Of a DNA stretch of 64,000 nt, positions 44,553 to 54,074 are shown one piece after another (within the stretch, counting starts at the first letter, position 1; each line of letters opens with the position of its first letter). Source of the stretch: Verrucomicrobiia bacterium (GTDB lineage: Bacteria; Verrucomicrobiota; Verrucomicrobiia; Verrucomicrobiales; DEV007); contig JAUIAH010000002.1 of assembly GCA_030425385.1 (NCBI GenBank), positions 1-64,000 on the forward strand, written 5' to 3'. A model generated the notes under the pieces. It searched no databases, had not been told where the DNA came from, and saw only the letters and a program-made list of their open reading frames with translations. The position numbers and the translations under genes were made by a program.

Positions 44553-46039
44553 TATCGCCTCCAGAGGTCTTTTGAGAAGAGCGCTAGAACAGCTAGATAT
44601 TCTAACCTCCCTACGATCATCAAGAGCGGGAGCAGGATCTTGCTCGTATTGGAAAGTGTTGAGAAATTCTGTGTCGGTCCAAACTCCTTGAAAGCTGGTC
44701 CAATATTCGTCAGACAAGAGATGACCGCAGAGAGACAGCCGTCTGCGCTGTGCCCCGGTTCGAAGGCCAGCATGAGGTAGCCACTCACGGCCATGATGGC
44801 TGCGCCCGCCGTGAGGATCACGAAGGTTTGCCCCCGCACCCCTGGCGGGACTGGGTGGCCATTCAACTTGAGGACAACCACCTGATTGGGGCGATAAATC
44901 CGGCTGACCTCCATGCGGAGGAGCCGTAGGCAAAGCAACATCCGGCTCACCTTCAAGCCGCCAGCGGTGGAGCCCGCACATCCACCGATGACCATGGCAA
45001 ACAGGAGCAATCCCTTGGCTGCTGGTGGCCACAAATTATAGTCACCTGTGGCGTAACCCGTCGTCGTCATGATAGAGACAATGTTAAAGACAGTGTCGAC
45101 CGATTCCTCAAACCAGGGCGCGGTGAAATTGTCAGACCAGAGCCGTTTGGCGATGGCTGCCACACAGAATACGAAAAGAATGGCTGTGTAGGCCCAGGTC
45201 TCCTCGTGCCGCTTGAGCAGATTCCAATTCCGCGTGCGAATGAGCGCGATGTAGAGCGGCAGGCTAATCCCACACAGAAACATAAACAGGATGGTCCAGA
45301 GCTTCAGGCTTACACCGAATCCCTCCGCACTGAAGCTCTCATTCTCCGTTCCAAATCCTCCCGTCGCCACCGTGGTCATGCTGTGGTTCAATGCCTGAAA
45401 TGGCGTCATTCCTAACAACCACATCCCTAGAGCACAGATGATGGTGAGGCTCACATAGAGCATCCACAACCACTGCGCCATCTGCTTCAAGCGCGTTCCT
45501 GCAAGGTCTTGACCGTGAGCAGAAGTCTCCGTCCGGAAAAGCGCCAAGCCACTGGCTCCCAAACTTCCAAGCACCACCACAAACATCGCCAGAATGCCCA
45601 TTCCGCCGAGCCACTGGGTCAATGATCGCCAAAGCAGGATGGTCTTCGACATGACGGTCAGATCATCAATCACGGTCGATCCCGTCGTGGTCAATCCTGA
45701 CACTCCTTCAAAGAACGCTGCCGGGAAGGGCAAGCGTGGCTCGCAGAATGCATAGGGAAGCGCCGCAAAGAAGCTACAGACAAACCAAGCCAAGCCGACA
45801 ATACCAATCGCGTCACGTCGCAACAGACGGCCTTGGCCCACCCCAGCGCCCGCAAAGAAGAGACCTGCTCCTGCCAGAATGGTCATTCCAATTGCCATCC
45901 CCCACCCGGCATACGCGGTGTGTTCATGGCGCGCATCGCCCGAAGGAAAGAGAGAACCCACCGCAAAGCACACCAGCATCGCGGCCGCCAACAGCAACAG
46001 CAAGATTCCCAAACTTCGGGCAACCAGGCGCTTGTTCAT
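44549..46039 (-). CDS. TrkH/KtrB-type potassium uptake channel subunit
   Basis: ATG 46039 gives 496 residues. The four pore-loop filters are visible: GLTTTGSTV, TTVATGGFGT, TTTGYATGDY and CLTNIGPAF, each with the essential Gly, and WLGGMGILAMFVVVL and GGCAGSTAGGLKV are typical TrkH sequences. The last block suggests TrkH (Na+- or H+-coupled K+ uptake). The regulatory partner TrkA/KtrA is not in the window. Sixteen bases separate it from the upstream aldolase-family gene on the same strand. Confidence 0.9.
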   Translation of the reverse strand: MNKRLVARSLGILLLLLAAAMLVCFAVGSLFPSGDARHEHTAYAGWGMAIGMTILAGAGLFFAGAGVGQGRLLRRDAIGIVGLAWFVCSFFAALPYAFCEPRLPFPAAFFEGVSGLTTTGSTVIDDLTVMSKTILLWRSLTQWLGGMGILAMFVVVLGSLGASGLALFRTETSAHGQDLAGTRLKQMAQWLWMLYVSLTIICALGMWLLGMTPFQALNHSMTTVATGGFGTENESFSAEGFGVSLKLWTILFMFLCGISLPLYIALIRTRNWNLLKRHEETWAYTAILFVFCVAAIAKRLWSDNFTAPWFEESVDTVFNIVSIMTTTGYATGDYNLWPPAAKGLLLFAMVIGGCAGSTAGGLKVSRMLLCLRLLRMEVSRIYRPNQVVVLKLNGHPVPPGVRGQTFVILTAGAAIMAVSGYLMLAFEPGHSADGCLSAVISCLTNIGPAFKEFGPTQNFSTLSNTSKILLPLLMIVGRLEYLAVLALFSKDLWRRY

Positions 46040-46055
46040 CCCAACAGCGCCCTCA

Positions 46056-46973
46056 CTAAGAGGCGTTCCATTCCAACAAGGCGCGCGCCGCCGTCCCAAT
46101 CTCCTTCACCCGATCCTCCTCTAGTGGCGAGAGATACGGCAACGGTGGCCCCGTCTCGGCAATGCCCGCTTCAGCCACCGCATGGTGCAAGACAGGAATG
46201 GGCCCATACCCGTTACGCAAATCTTCCAGAGGCTTGAAGCGCTCACGTATAGCCTCCGCCTCGCCTAGCTTGCCCGCTTTCAGCGCTTCTAACAGATTCA
46301 TGGATTGGCGCGGAGCCACGCAGACGCAGCCCGAGGTGAAGCCGATCACCTTGAACTGATCCACATGAACAATCGCCGGTTGTTCTCCGATACCACTCAC
46401 AATCATGTTAGGATCCACCTGGTCGGCTAACGCATCGAGATAGGGATCTTGTGAGGGATCGTCACGCACGAGGGCGTACTTCACCCACGCCACTAGGCCG
46501 TCATCCACGAGTTCCTTCACAGCTTCCGGAGTGATGTAGTGTGGATCCTTGATGTAGATCACGGCGCGCACTTCTGACGTTTCCACGAAATGGCGCACGG
46601 CCGTTTGAATGCCCGAAACCGTGGCAGGGAAGGTTGTGGGAAGGACCATGGCGGCGGGAAAGGCCCGCTCACGCAAGAGCGCTGCCTGATCCATCATGGT
46701 TCCATACATCGGTCCGACCGATGGGATCACGAGCGTGTCATCCCCTACCGAGGCCTCCAAGAAGTCTAACAACTGTCCATACTCAGAAACGGCGATATGA
46801 TAGAGATTAGCGTTGCCTCCGTAGAGCAGAATGCGCACGCCTCCTCCCTCAAGGTGACGGATCAGCCGCTCATTCTCTGCCTCCGCGAGGCGAAGATTCT
46901 CGTCTCGACAGAGGGGCGGGACGGCGATGATCGATCGAGCGAGGTCTGCAGAAGTGATTGGTGTCGTCTTCAT
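46056..46973 (-). CDS. Dihydrodipicolinate synthase-family lyase/dehydratase
   Basis: ATG 46973 starts one base after the previous stop and gives 305 residues. The DapA-family TIM barrel is recognised by GGVRILLYGGNANLYHIAVS near the N-terminus, VIPSVGPMYGTMMDQA and KVIGFTSGCVCVAPRQSM. The Schiff-base Lys is probably that of LVAWVKYALVRDD (near residue 168). It differs from lysine-pathway DapA and, being in the same operon as an IlvD-type sugar-acid dehydratase and a GntP permease, is probably a 2-keto-3-deoxy sugar acid dehydratase or aldolase. Confidence 0.82.
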   Translation of the reverse strand: MKTTPITSADLARSIIAVPPLCRDENLRLAEAENERLIRHLEGGGVRILLYGGNANLYHIAVSEYGQLLDFLEASVGDDTLVIPSVGPMYGTMMDQAALLRERAFPAAMVLPTTFPATVSGIQTAVRHFVETSEVRAVIYIKDPHYITPEAVKELVDDGLVAWVKYALVRDDPSQDPYLDALADQVDPNMIVSGIGEQPAIVHVDQFKVIGFTSGCVCVAPRQSMNLLEALKAGKLGEAEAIRERFKPLEDLRNGYGPIPVLHHAVAEAGIAETGPPLPYLSPLEEDRVKEIGTAARALLEWNAS

Positions 46974-46974
46974 G

Positions 46975-48711
46975 TTAGTGAATCTCAGGTTCAGGCACGG
47001 AAGCGGGCTTGCCGTGAAGGAAGTCAAAGTCACAGCCCTGTTCCGCCTGTGTCACGTGGTCGAGATAGAGCTTTCCATAGCCCCGTTCATAATGTGGCGG
47101 CGGCGCCTGCCAGGCGGCGCGACGCGCCTCGAACTCGGCCTCTGTCAGAGCCACCGAGAAGCTGCGTCCTGGGATATCCAAGGTGATCGCGTCTCCATCA
47201 CGCAGGAGCGCAAGCGGACCACCCACCGCAGACTCAGGGGAAACGTGCAGCACACAGGTGCCATAACTCGTCCCACTCATGCGCGCATCAGACACACGGA
47301 CCATGTCTCGCACTCCCTGCTCTAACAATTTCTTTGGAATGGGCAGCATCCCCCACTCCGGCATGCCCGGCGCTCCAATCGGCCCCGCGTTCTGCAGCAC
47401 AATGACAGAGTCCTTCGTCACCGGCAATTCTGGATCATCGATCCGCGCTGCCAAGTCGTTGTAATCCTTGAAGACCACTGCCGGACCCGTGTGCTGCCAG
47501 AATTGCGGGTCGGCTGCCGTTTGCTTGATGACGGCTCCATTAGGAGCCAGATTCCCCCGCAGGACGGCCGTGCCTCCCGCCTTGGAAACTGGCTTGTCCA
47601 ACGGACGAATGACTTCGCGATTGTGCACTTCCGCAGAAACAATGTTCTCGCCCAAGGTGCGACCATTCACGGTGAGACAATTCAGGTGGAGGTGTGGCTC
47701 TAGCTCTTTCAACAATGCACGCAACCCACCCGCATAGTAGAAGTCCTCCATGAGGAAGCGTCCGGACGGTCGCACATCAAGGATGAGGGGCACGCGCTGA
47801 GAGATGTCATCAAAGGTTTCCAAGGGAAGCGAGAGGCCTGCCCGTCCCGCCATGGCGACTAGGTGGACGATGGCATTGGTGGATCCGCCAATCGCCATGT
47901 CTGTGACAATGGCATTCTCAAAGGCTTCCTTCGTCGCAATCTGAGACGGCCGACGATCCTGCCACACAATCTCCACCGCCAAGCGCCCCGATTGCACCGC
48001 CATGCGAGTGTGATTCGAATCGCTCGCGGGTATGGAGGAAGCTCCAGGCAAGCTGAACCCGAGCGCCTCTGCCACTGCCGTCATCGTCGAGGCGGTACCC
48101 ATGGTCATGCAATGCCCCGGTGACCGCGCGATGCCATCTTCGATCTCCGACCAATCATCCTCCGTGATATTCCCCGCCCGTTTCTCGTCCCAATACTTCC
48201 ACACATCCGACCCACTTCCTAACACTTCCCCGCGCCAATTCCCACGCAGCATCGGTCCCCCTGGCACATACACCACGGGGATATCCATGGAGAATGCGCC
48301 CATCAGCAACGCCGGTGTCGTCTTGTCACATCCGCCTAACAAGACGGCGCCATCGACGGGGTGACAACGCAGGGTTTCCTCCGCCTCCATCGCGAGAAAG
48401 TTGCGATAGAGCATGCTCGTGGGTTTCGTATAGATTTCGCCCAGGGACATCACTGGCATTTCCACCGGCAACCCACCTGCCTGCAGCACGCCCTTCTTCA
48501 CCTGCTCCGCCACGATCCTGAAATGCGTGTGGCAGGTATTGAGATCTGACCAGGTATTGAGGATGGCGATGATCGGCTTCCCTTCCCAATCCTTGCTGTC
48601 CCAGCCCATCTGCTTGGCACGCGAACGGTGACCGAAAGAACGCAGATCGGCGGGGCCGAACCAGCGGCGCGAACGGAGATCATCGACAGATTTCATAGGG
48701 ATCTCACCCAT
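46975..48711 (-). CDS. IlvD/Edd-family sugar-acid dehydratase
   Basis: A 578-residue iron-sulfur dehydratase. The cluster Cys residues are Cys60 (NTWSDLNTCHTHF), Cys128 (LLGGCDKTTPA) and Cys201 (PGHCMTMGTASTM), the set of the 2Fe-2S group. Blocks AIGGSTNAIVHL and SDARMSGTSYGT are typical. RRWFGPADLRSFGHRSRAKQ near the start fits L-arabonate/D-xylonate-type dehydratases better than IlvD of branched-chain synthesis. It probably turns an aldonate into a 2-keto-3-deoxy acid for the next enzyme. It starts directly after the permease stop; ATG 48696, behind GGTGAG, is an alternative. Confidence 0.88.
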   Translation of the reverse strand: MGEIPMKSVDDLRSRRWFGPADLRSFGHRSRAKQMGWDSKDWEGKPIIAILNTWSDLNTCHTHFRIVAEQVKKGVLQAGGLPVEMPVMSLGEIYTKPTSMLYRNFLAMEAEETLRCHPVDGAVLLGGCDKTTPALLMGAFSMDIPVVYVPGGPMLRGNWRGEVLGSGSDVWKYWDEKRAGNITEDDWSEIEDGIARSPGHCMTMGTASTMTAVAEALGFSLPGASSIPASDSNHTRMAVQSGRLAVEIVWQDRRPSQIATKEAFENAIVTDMAIGGSTNAIVHLVAMAGRAGLSLPLETFDDISQRVPLILDVRPSGRFLMEDFYYAGGLRALLKELEPHLHLNCLTVNGRTLGENIVSAEVHNREVIRPLDKPVSKAGGTAVLRGNLAPNGAVIKQTAADPQFWQHTGPAVVFKDYNDLAARIDDPELPVTKDSVIVLQNAGPIGAPGMPEWGMLPIPKKLLEQGVRDMVRVSDARMSGTSYGTCVLHVSPESAVGGPLALLRDGDAITLDIPGRSFSVALTEAEFEARRAAWQAPPPHYERGYGKLYLDHVTQAEQGCDFDFLHGKPASVPEPEIH

Positions 48712-50136
48712 TCACACCATGGGGAAAAGCCAAGCACCAATCAACGTCACTCCCAATCCGACCACCCCCATCAGGGACATCATCGGCGTCACGTGCCGCA
48801 GCGTCTGCGTCTCGTGCATGCCACTGAGGCGCGTGACAATCCAGAATCCCGAATCATTCATCCAGGGAATGGGTTTGGACCCGCACCCAATGGCCATGGC
48901 GAGGTAGACCGGATGAAACGACACCTGAGAGAGAAACGCAGCCGCTACCGGCGCGGCGGTGATCATCGCGACCGTGGCCGACCCTTGCGCCGTGCGCACG
49001 ATGGCCGTCACGAGGAAGACGACCGGCAACGCGAGCCAGGCAGCCGATGACCCTAACAATGCCGCGATATCAGCACCGATCCCCGTTTGCTTCAGAACAG
49101 CACCGAAAGCTCCCCCCGCTGCCGTGATGAGAATGATCCCTGCCCCCGATTGCAAGGCCCCTTGGATCTTCTCCCGCCGAGCATCACTACTGAACCGTTT
49201 CCCGTATACCCCTAACATCACCAACGCCACGCCAGCACTCGCCATGAGGGCAAGATTCTTGTCCGTCAACAGATCCACCAGCAGCCCTGCTTTCCCACTT
49301 GCTTTTAGAATGCTTCCAACCGCCAACCAGACAATGGGTAGCAGCACTGGCAGAAAGGCGATGACGACCGGTGGAAGGCTGATATCGCCCGACTCCGATG
49401 CGGTCAGCGCCTCATCGCTTTCCTCGTGCTCTGGCAGTTCTACCACGTGATGGCGATTGCGCCAGCACGCCCAGAGGTATCCAAAGACCACTGCCGCACC
49501 CCCGACGACAAAGCCCACCCCCATCATGATCGGCAAATCCACCCCTAACGCATCAGCCACGAACATCGGCCCCGGTGTCGGGGGAATGAGCGAGTGCGCC
49601 ATGGTTCCCCCTGCCACAATGGCAAGAATGTAGAGAAGGTAATTCTTTCCCGTCTTTCGCCGCATCGCCTTGCCAATAGGCATGAGCAAGTAGAAGACCG
49701 TGTCAAAGAAGACAGGTATGGCTAACAAGAAACCTGAGAAAAGAAAGGCGAAATGCGCTCGCGCCACTCCGAAGATGGCAAGGATCGAACGGACGATCTG
49801 TTGAGCAGCCCCCGACTCAAGCAGGCAACTCCCAATCACCGCCGCCATGGCAATGAGAATACCCACTTTCCCACAGGTTTCCCCAAAGCCGTCCACGACA
49901 CGTTTCGTCGGCGTCTTGCTGATCAAGGCTTCCTGAGCCTGGCGGATCTCAAACTCCGACGTCGGCCCTTTCTGAAGGAAATCCGCCTCCACGTAGCGCT
50001 TTAAGGATGCTTCGGGCGTGAGGAAGGCGATCAACATCGCTCCTCCGATGAGCGCAAGGAAGGCGTGCAATCGGAGCCAGAGAATGGCCCCCAAGACCAC
50101 GACCATGCCGGTGAATAGCAGAAGAATGGAATGCAT
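48712..50136 (-). CDS. GntP-family gluconate/sugar-acid permease
   Basis: ATG 50136 gives 474 residues; the open frame begins at 50178. Some 12 membrane segments are visible. Typical GntP blocks are FSGFLLAIPVFFDTVFYLLMP, AHSLIPPTPGPMFVADALGVD, TAAGGAFGAVLKQTGIG, RTAQGSATVAMITAAP and GSKPIPWMNDSGFWIV. It carries gluconate or a related aldonate inward with protons. First gene of the sugar-acid cassette: uptake, dehydration, lyase step. No regulator is adjacent. Confidence 0.92.
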   Translation of the reverse strand: MHSILLLFTGMVVVLGAILWLRLHAFLALIGGAMLIAFLTPEASLKRYVEADFLQKGPTSEFEIRQAQEALISKTPTKRVVDGFGETCGKVGILIAMAAVIGSCLLESGAAQQIVRSILAIFGVARAHFAFLFSGFLLAIPVFFDTVFYLLMPIGKAMRRKTGKNYLLYILAIVAGGTMAHSLIPPTPGPMFVADALGVDLPIMMGVGFVVGGAAVVFGYLWACWRNRHHVVELPEHEESDEALTASESGDISLPPVVIAFLPVLLPIVWLAVGSILKASGKAGLLVDLLTDKNLALMASAGVALVMLGVYGKRFSSDARREKIQGALQSGAGIILITAAGGAFGAVLKQTGIGADIAALLGSSAAWLALPVVFLVTAIVRTAQGSATVAMITAAPVAAAFLSQVSFHPVYLAMAIGCGSKPIPWMNDSGFWIVTRLSGMHETQTLRHVTPMMSLMGVVGLGVTLIGAWLFPMV

Positions 50137-50282
50137 CGGATTTCGAGTCGTTCTAGAGAATCGACGCCACGGGGGCAAGACCCACCCGCAGGATTATCGA
50201 ATTCGAGAACAGCTCTCGCTTCCCCATGCTTTCCATTTGCCGCCCATGCCACTCGGATCGTCATGTTCGCCTAGTTCCCTCT

Positions 50283-50684
50283 ATGAAGCCCAAGCGCTAC
50301 TTCACTCCCGACGAGGCCAACCAGATGCTTCCTCTGGTCCGAGCCATCGTTCGGGACATTCTCGAGAGGGGCGATATCCTCCGCTCTCTCGGTTCGGAGG
50401 GGCGCGGGGTCTCTCCTCGCTTTCAGAAAGCCATGGATGACATTTCCGCGCTCACTCAGGAATTGGAAGACCTTGGCTGTCGCTATAAGGACGCGGGATT
50501 CTGTCTTGGCATGGTGGACTTTCCTGCCTGCATCAATGGCCAAGAAATCCTCCTCTGCTGGCAGAGTGACGAAGATTTGGTCTGTCATTATCACCGGAAA
50601 GACGAAGGCTACGCTGGGCGCCGACGCATCCCGCCCAACTGGTATGCTAACGGTCAGTTTCCGGTAGCCGCCACCGAAGTCTAA
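50283..50684 (+). CDS. DUF2203 protein
   Basis: ATG 50283 gives 133 residues. The DUF2203 pattern is clear: RYFTPDEANQMLPLVRAIVR, then LEDLGCRYKDAGFCLGMVDF, ILLCWQSDEDLVCHYHRKDE and GYAGRRRIPP. Small cytoplasmic proteins of this family occur widely but have no known function. Five bases separate it from the kinase-like gene. It diverges from gntP over about 145 bases (50137-50282), which probably hold both promoters. Confidence 0.85.
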   Translation: MKPKRYFTPDEANQMLPLVRAIVRDILERGDILRSLGSEGRGVSPRFQKAMDDISALTQELEDLGCRYKDAGFCLGMVDFPACINGQEILLCWQSDEDLVCHYHRKDEGYAGRRRIPPNWYANGQFPVAATEV

Positions 50685-50689
50685 CCACC

Positions 50690-51427
50690 ATGGCCATCGT
50701 CTGGACCCTGGCGCCAGCCATTGCCGAGACACCCAACGCTGAGGCAATTCTTACCGAGTTGCAATCGCTCGATCTCTCCCAAGGGGAAGAAGTCTATCGG
50801 ATTCGACATCGCTGTGTCTCCCGCATCTCACTAACCTCCTTGGGTGAGATCGCCGTGAAAGAAATCCGTCACCTTCGCTGGAAACAACGCTTTCGTTGGC
50901 GGCGTGGTGGTCAGTCCAAGGGAGAACGAGAGTTCACCACCTCCGTGGCGGCCCACGCCAAAGGCCTTCCCACTCCCCAGCCTCTCGCGCTCGGTTTGCG
51001 CCATGACAGGATCGGTCTGCAACGTGTCTATCAAGTCTACCAATGGCTCCCTCATGCTGAAACCCTCACTGACTGCGTGCGCCGTGGCGACGTCCCCTGG
51101 GAGAGCATCGCCTCCACCCTCTGGCATGGTGCCCAGTTAGGCCTTGTCCACGGCGGGCATAGTTCCGAGAATTTCCTCCGCAGCGAGGATCAATGGTGGG
51201 TCATCGATCTCGCCGAAGCACAGGTACACGACGACTATGTCAGAGAAGGTTTCGTCAGGGATATCGCTCGTATCGCACGCAAACTCCTTCGAGAGCAGGC
51301 CGCGGACCAAGCGGTCATCGATACCTTCATCCGCACCATCGCCCACGTCGCCCACGATGACCTCATGCAAGAAGACATCCCCAAGGCCATGGTACGCTTG
51401 TTAGATGAAGCCTCAAGGAAACGTTAG
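50690..51427 (+). CDS. Kdo/WaaP-like lipopolysaccharide kinase-fold protein
   Basis: A 245-residue protein with the small kinase fold used to phosphorylate lipopolysaccharide sugars. The ATP-binding Lys57 is in IAVKEIRH, the catalytic-loop region reads GLVHGGHSSENFLR (154-161 as HGGHSSEN) and the metal-binding region WWVIDLAEAQV. In active relatives the loop is HxDxxxxN; here a Gly stands where Asp is expected, with Asn161 kept. It may be a diverged or inactive enzyme, or use the nearby His/Glu. Paired with the DUF2203 gene. Confidence 0.7.
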   Translation: MAIVWTLAPAIAETPNAEAILTELQSLDLSQGEEVYRIRHRCVSRISLTSLGEIAVKEIRHLRWKQRFRWRRGGQSKGEREFTTSVAAHAKGLPTPQPLALGLRHDRIGLQRVYQVYQWLPHAETLTDCVRRGDVPWESIASTLWHGAQLGLVHGGHSSENFLRSEDQWWVIDLAEAQVHDDYVREGFVRDIARIARKLLREQAADQAVIDTFIRTIAHVAHDDLMQEDIPKAMVRLLDEASRKR

Positions 51428-51429
51428 GC

Positions 51430-52029
51430 TCACACCGAACTGGCCCAGATAATCGACGCAACGAGCAATATCAGAATCACACCCAGCACAATCCAATTCC
51501 ATAACGGAGTCCTATACTTCAAATGCGGTGTGAGCGCCATGGCGCGCTGATAGGGCTCACTAAAGACCTGTGCCCCCCCTTTCCCCACAAGGATTAAGAT
51601 GAAATAAAGACCGATCAGAGTGCCAATTGGAACCAATATCAGCAAGAGAACACTGAGTCCGATGGCCCCCGACCGTGCCCACCGCTTGAACCTCCGGAGA
51701 TGAGCCCCAATGAACACCTGGCAAACGACCACCGCTAGCACCACGATCGCGACACACAGAAACACCACCTCTCCCTGCCCATCATCTCTTGCAAAGGAGA
51801 ATCCGAATGAAGTCCCCGCTCCGACCGCTAAAGGGACTGCCCAAAGCAAGTTGACGAGCCCTCCTAAGAGAAACAAGAAGCCCATTCCTTTGATGGACGC
51901 TTCGTGCTTCAGATAGGGGCGCCGCATAGCTTCCGCTTGAGCGACGTCCCCCGTTTCTCTCAAAGGATCCCCTGAGGTCGGTGGTGCGTAAAGATTATCT
52001 TCCTGCGCCGTCCGTGATGTCGCACCCAT
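51430..52029 (-). CDS. Four-helix membrane protein, unknown function
   Basis: ATG 52029 (MGATSRTAQEDNLYAPP) gives 199 residues; the first 45 are polar. Then come four hydrophobic segments: near 52-75 (GMGFLFLLGGLVNLLWAVPL), 90-112, 122-145 and 172-197. A linker with YRAMALTPHLKYRTPLWNW precedes the last. The NxYAPP start followed by four helices recurs in PVC hypothetical proteins, but no function is known. It converges on the kinase-like gene with a 2-base gap. Confidence 0.65.
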   Translation of the reverse strand: MGATSRTAQEDNLYAPPTSGDPLRETGDVAQAEAMRRPYLKHEASIKGMGFLFLLGGLVNLLWAVPLAVGAGTSFGFSFARDDGQGEVVFLCVAIVVLAVVVCQVFIGAHLRRFKRWARSGAIGLSVLLLILVPIGTLIGLYFILILVGKGGAQVFSEPYQRAMALTPHLKYRTPLWNWIVLGVILILLVASIIWASSV

Positions 52030-52072
52030 AGCGCATGGTCTCACCACTCACCCGCAGGCGTCAAGAATCATC

Positions 52073-53998
52073 CTAACGGAGAATCAACGATTCCATCTGC
52101 GCTAAGACCTCCTCAAATGGCAATCGCTCAAGAAGGCCGAATTCATCTCTTCGCGTGAGGCGCGCGCGTGCTGCAGCAGGGCTGACCAATCCACAAAGAA
52201 ACCGCGTCAACTGACGCGGCGAACGCAATGCGGGATGCTTCTCACTCGCCAGTGCCATGATCATTTCCAGCTCTTCCTGAGTACAAGGCTCGACCCTTGC
52301 TGAGGGAACAGGCTGGGCAGCCTTCCCTTGGCACCTTGAGCAGTGGCCACACGCTTGCTCCGCATGTTCTCCGAAATACTCCAGCAAGGCATTGGTGAGA
52401 CAATGGGGCTCTTCTGAGAGGGCGACCACGCGCCTGAGCCGATCCAAATCATGCGCCTCCCGTGCCGCCATCTGCGCATGCAGGCGATCGGCCACCGCCC
52501 TGGGTGACACCTCCGACGTCAACAGCCGATACCCCTGACACTTTCGCTTCGGTTTCAAATAGAGATCACCAGCCGCTTCGAGCTCGTGAAAGGTCGTCGC
52601 CACCTCCTCCGCTGTGACCTCTAATTCCGTCGCAGCGGCGGAAACATCAACCACCTGCCAGCCCCACGCCTTCTCTCCTAGCGTGAGGAGGCGACGCAGT
52701 AAGGCGCGCTCTTCAGCTTCGCGCCCTCTCAGCACATGACTCAGATCTCTCACATAACGATACCCATATTGTTGATAAAATGGCCGCGTCGGCTCAAGCA
52801 TCCCTTCCAGTTCCAATGCCGCCATGATGGTCTCCACTACTAACAGACGAATGTCATGGGTGACAGAAAGATCGTAGAAGGACACCTCAACGGAGTCTCC
52901 CTGCCGCAAGACGTGATCGATCAATTGCCGTAAGGCCACTGGCGCTGGCGTGTCGGCATAGGCGAAATTCTCCAAAGTGATGAGGTCTCCCGCACAGGCA
53001 AACATCTCACAAACAGCCAACCCGCCATCCCTTCCTGCGCGCCCGATCTCTTGACTGTAGTTCTCCAAGCTTTTCGGGAGATTGTAATGATAGATCGCGC
53101 GAATGTCGGCTTTATCGATGCCCATCCCAAAGGCGATGGTCGCCACCATGACCGGCACATCTCCCGATAGAAACGCTTCCTGACAGCTTGCTCGCACCTC
53201 GTCTGGCAATCCCGCGTGATAAGCTCGGGCGCGAATGCCCTCACGTTGCAACATCGTAGCGACGGCTTCCGCCGTGAACTGGCGGGTGACGTAGATGATC
53301 ACCGATTCCACAGGGCGCCCACGCAGACGCTCAAGCAACCGGGCATCCCGATCACGGGGCAGGCAGGGAGTGACGCGCAACTCAAGATTGGATCGATGGA
53401 AACTGAGCTGGATATGATCCGCTTTCTGAATACCAAAGGCCTGACAAATATCCCGTGACACTTCCGGGGTGGCGGTGGCGGTCAACGCCAGCACGCGTGG
53501 AATCGACAATTCTGCCGCCATCCGCGCTAGTTTCAGATAGTCCGGGCGGAAATGATGTCCCCACTCCGAGATGCAATGGGCTTCATCGATAGCGAGTAAT
53601 GATAGAGTCGATGACTGCAACCGTTTGCGAAAGCGCTCATCCGCAAACCGCTCTGGAGCCACGTAGAGCAACTTGAGTTTCCCCGCGTCCCAATCGGCCT
53701 CAATCGCCTCCCAATCGTCCAAAGAGAGGCTTGAATCCAAGCGCGCAGCGGGCAATCCTCGCCGCTGCAAGGCATCCACTTGGTCCTTCATCAGCGCAAT
53801 TAGCGGCGACACCACGATGGTCAATCCGTCTAACATCATTGCTGGCAACTGATAACACAATGACTTCCCCCCGCCTGTCGGAAAAACCGCTAGAGCAGAA
53901 CGTCCCTCCAGGAGACAGCGCACGACCGCCTCTTGTCCAGGTCGAAAGGTATCAAACCCAAACCAGCGCTGAAGGGAGGACGAGAGAGCGGTTTCCAC
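52073..53998 (-). CDS. recQ: RecQ-type ATP-dependent DNA helicase
   Basis: The frame is open to 54142, but similarity starts only at LQRWFGFDTFRPGQEAVVR. GTG 53998, behind AGG, gives about 641 residues and leaves room for a promoter; ATG 54076 is possible but would overlap the divergent GTPase start. SF2 motifs: FPTGGGKSLCYQLPA, VVSPLIALMKDQV, LLAIDEAHCISEWGHHFRP, ALTATATP, AFGMGIDKADIRAIYHYNLP, QEIGRAGRDG. A zinc-binding Cys set follows (HCLTNALLEYFG, ACGHCSRC), then a winged-helix region. No HRDC domain is clear. It unwinds DNA 3' to 5' in recombination and repair. Confidence 0.92.
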   Translation of the reverse strand: METALSSSLQRWFGFDTFRPGQEAVVRCLLEGRSALAVFPTGGGKSLCYQLPAMMLDGLTIVVSPLIALMKDQVDALQRRGLPAARLDSSLSLDDWEAIEADWDAGKLKLLYVAPERFADERFRKRLQSSTLSLLAIDEAHCISEWGHHFRPDYLKLARMAAELSIPRVLALTATATPEVSRDICQAFGIQKADHIQLSFHRSNLELRVTPCLPRDRDARLLERLRGRPVESVIIYVTRQFTAEAVATMLQREGIRARAYHAGLPDEVRASCQEAFLSGDVPVMVATIAFGMGIDKADIRAIYHYNLPKSLENYSQEIGRAGRDGGLAVCEMFACAGDLITLENFAYADTPAPVALRQLIDHVLRQGDSVEVSFYDLSVTHDIRLLVVETIMAALELEGMLEPTRPFYQQYGYRYVRDLSHVLRGREAEERALLRRLLTLGEKAWGWQVVDVSAAATELEVTAEEVATTFHELEAAGDLYLKPKRKCQGYRLLTSEVSPRAVADRLHAQMAAREAHDLDRLRRVVALSEEPHCLTNALLEYFGEHAEQACGHCSRCQGKAAQPVPSARVEPCTQEELEMIMALASEKHPALRSPRQLTRFLCGLVSPAAARARLTRRDEFGLLERLPFEEVLAQMESLILR

Positions 53999-54074
53999 AC
54001 GCTGCCTATGCTGGTCTCTGCGCCATCCGTCAACGCACGGTTGATTCTTCCCGCCGCCGCCCGTAAGGACTGCC

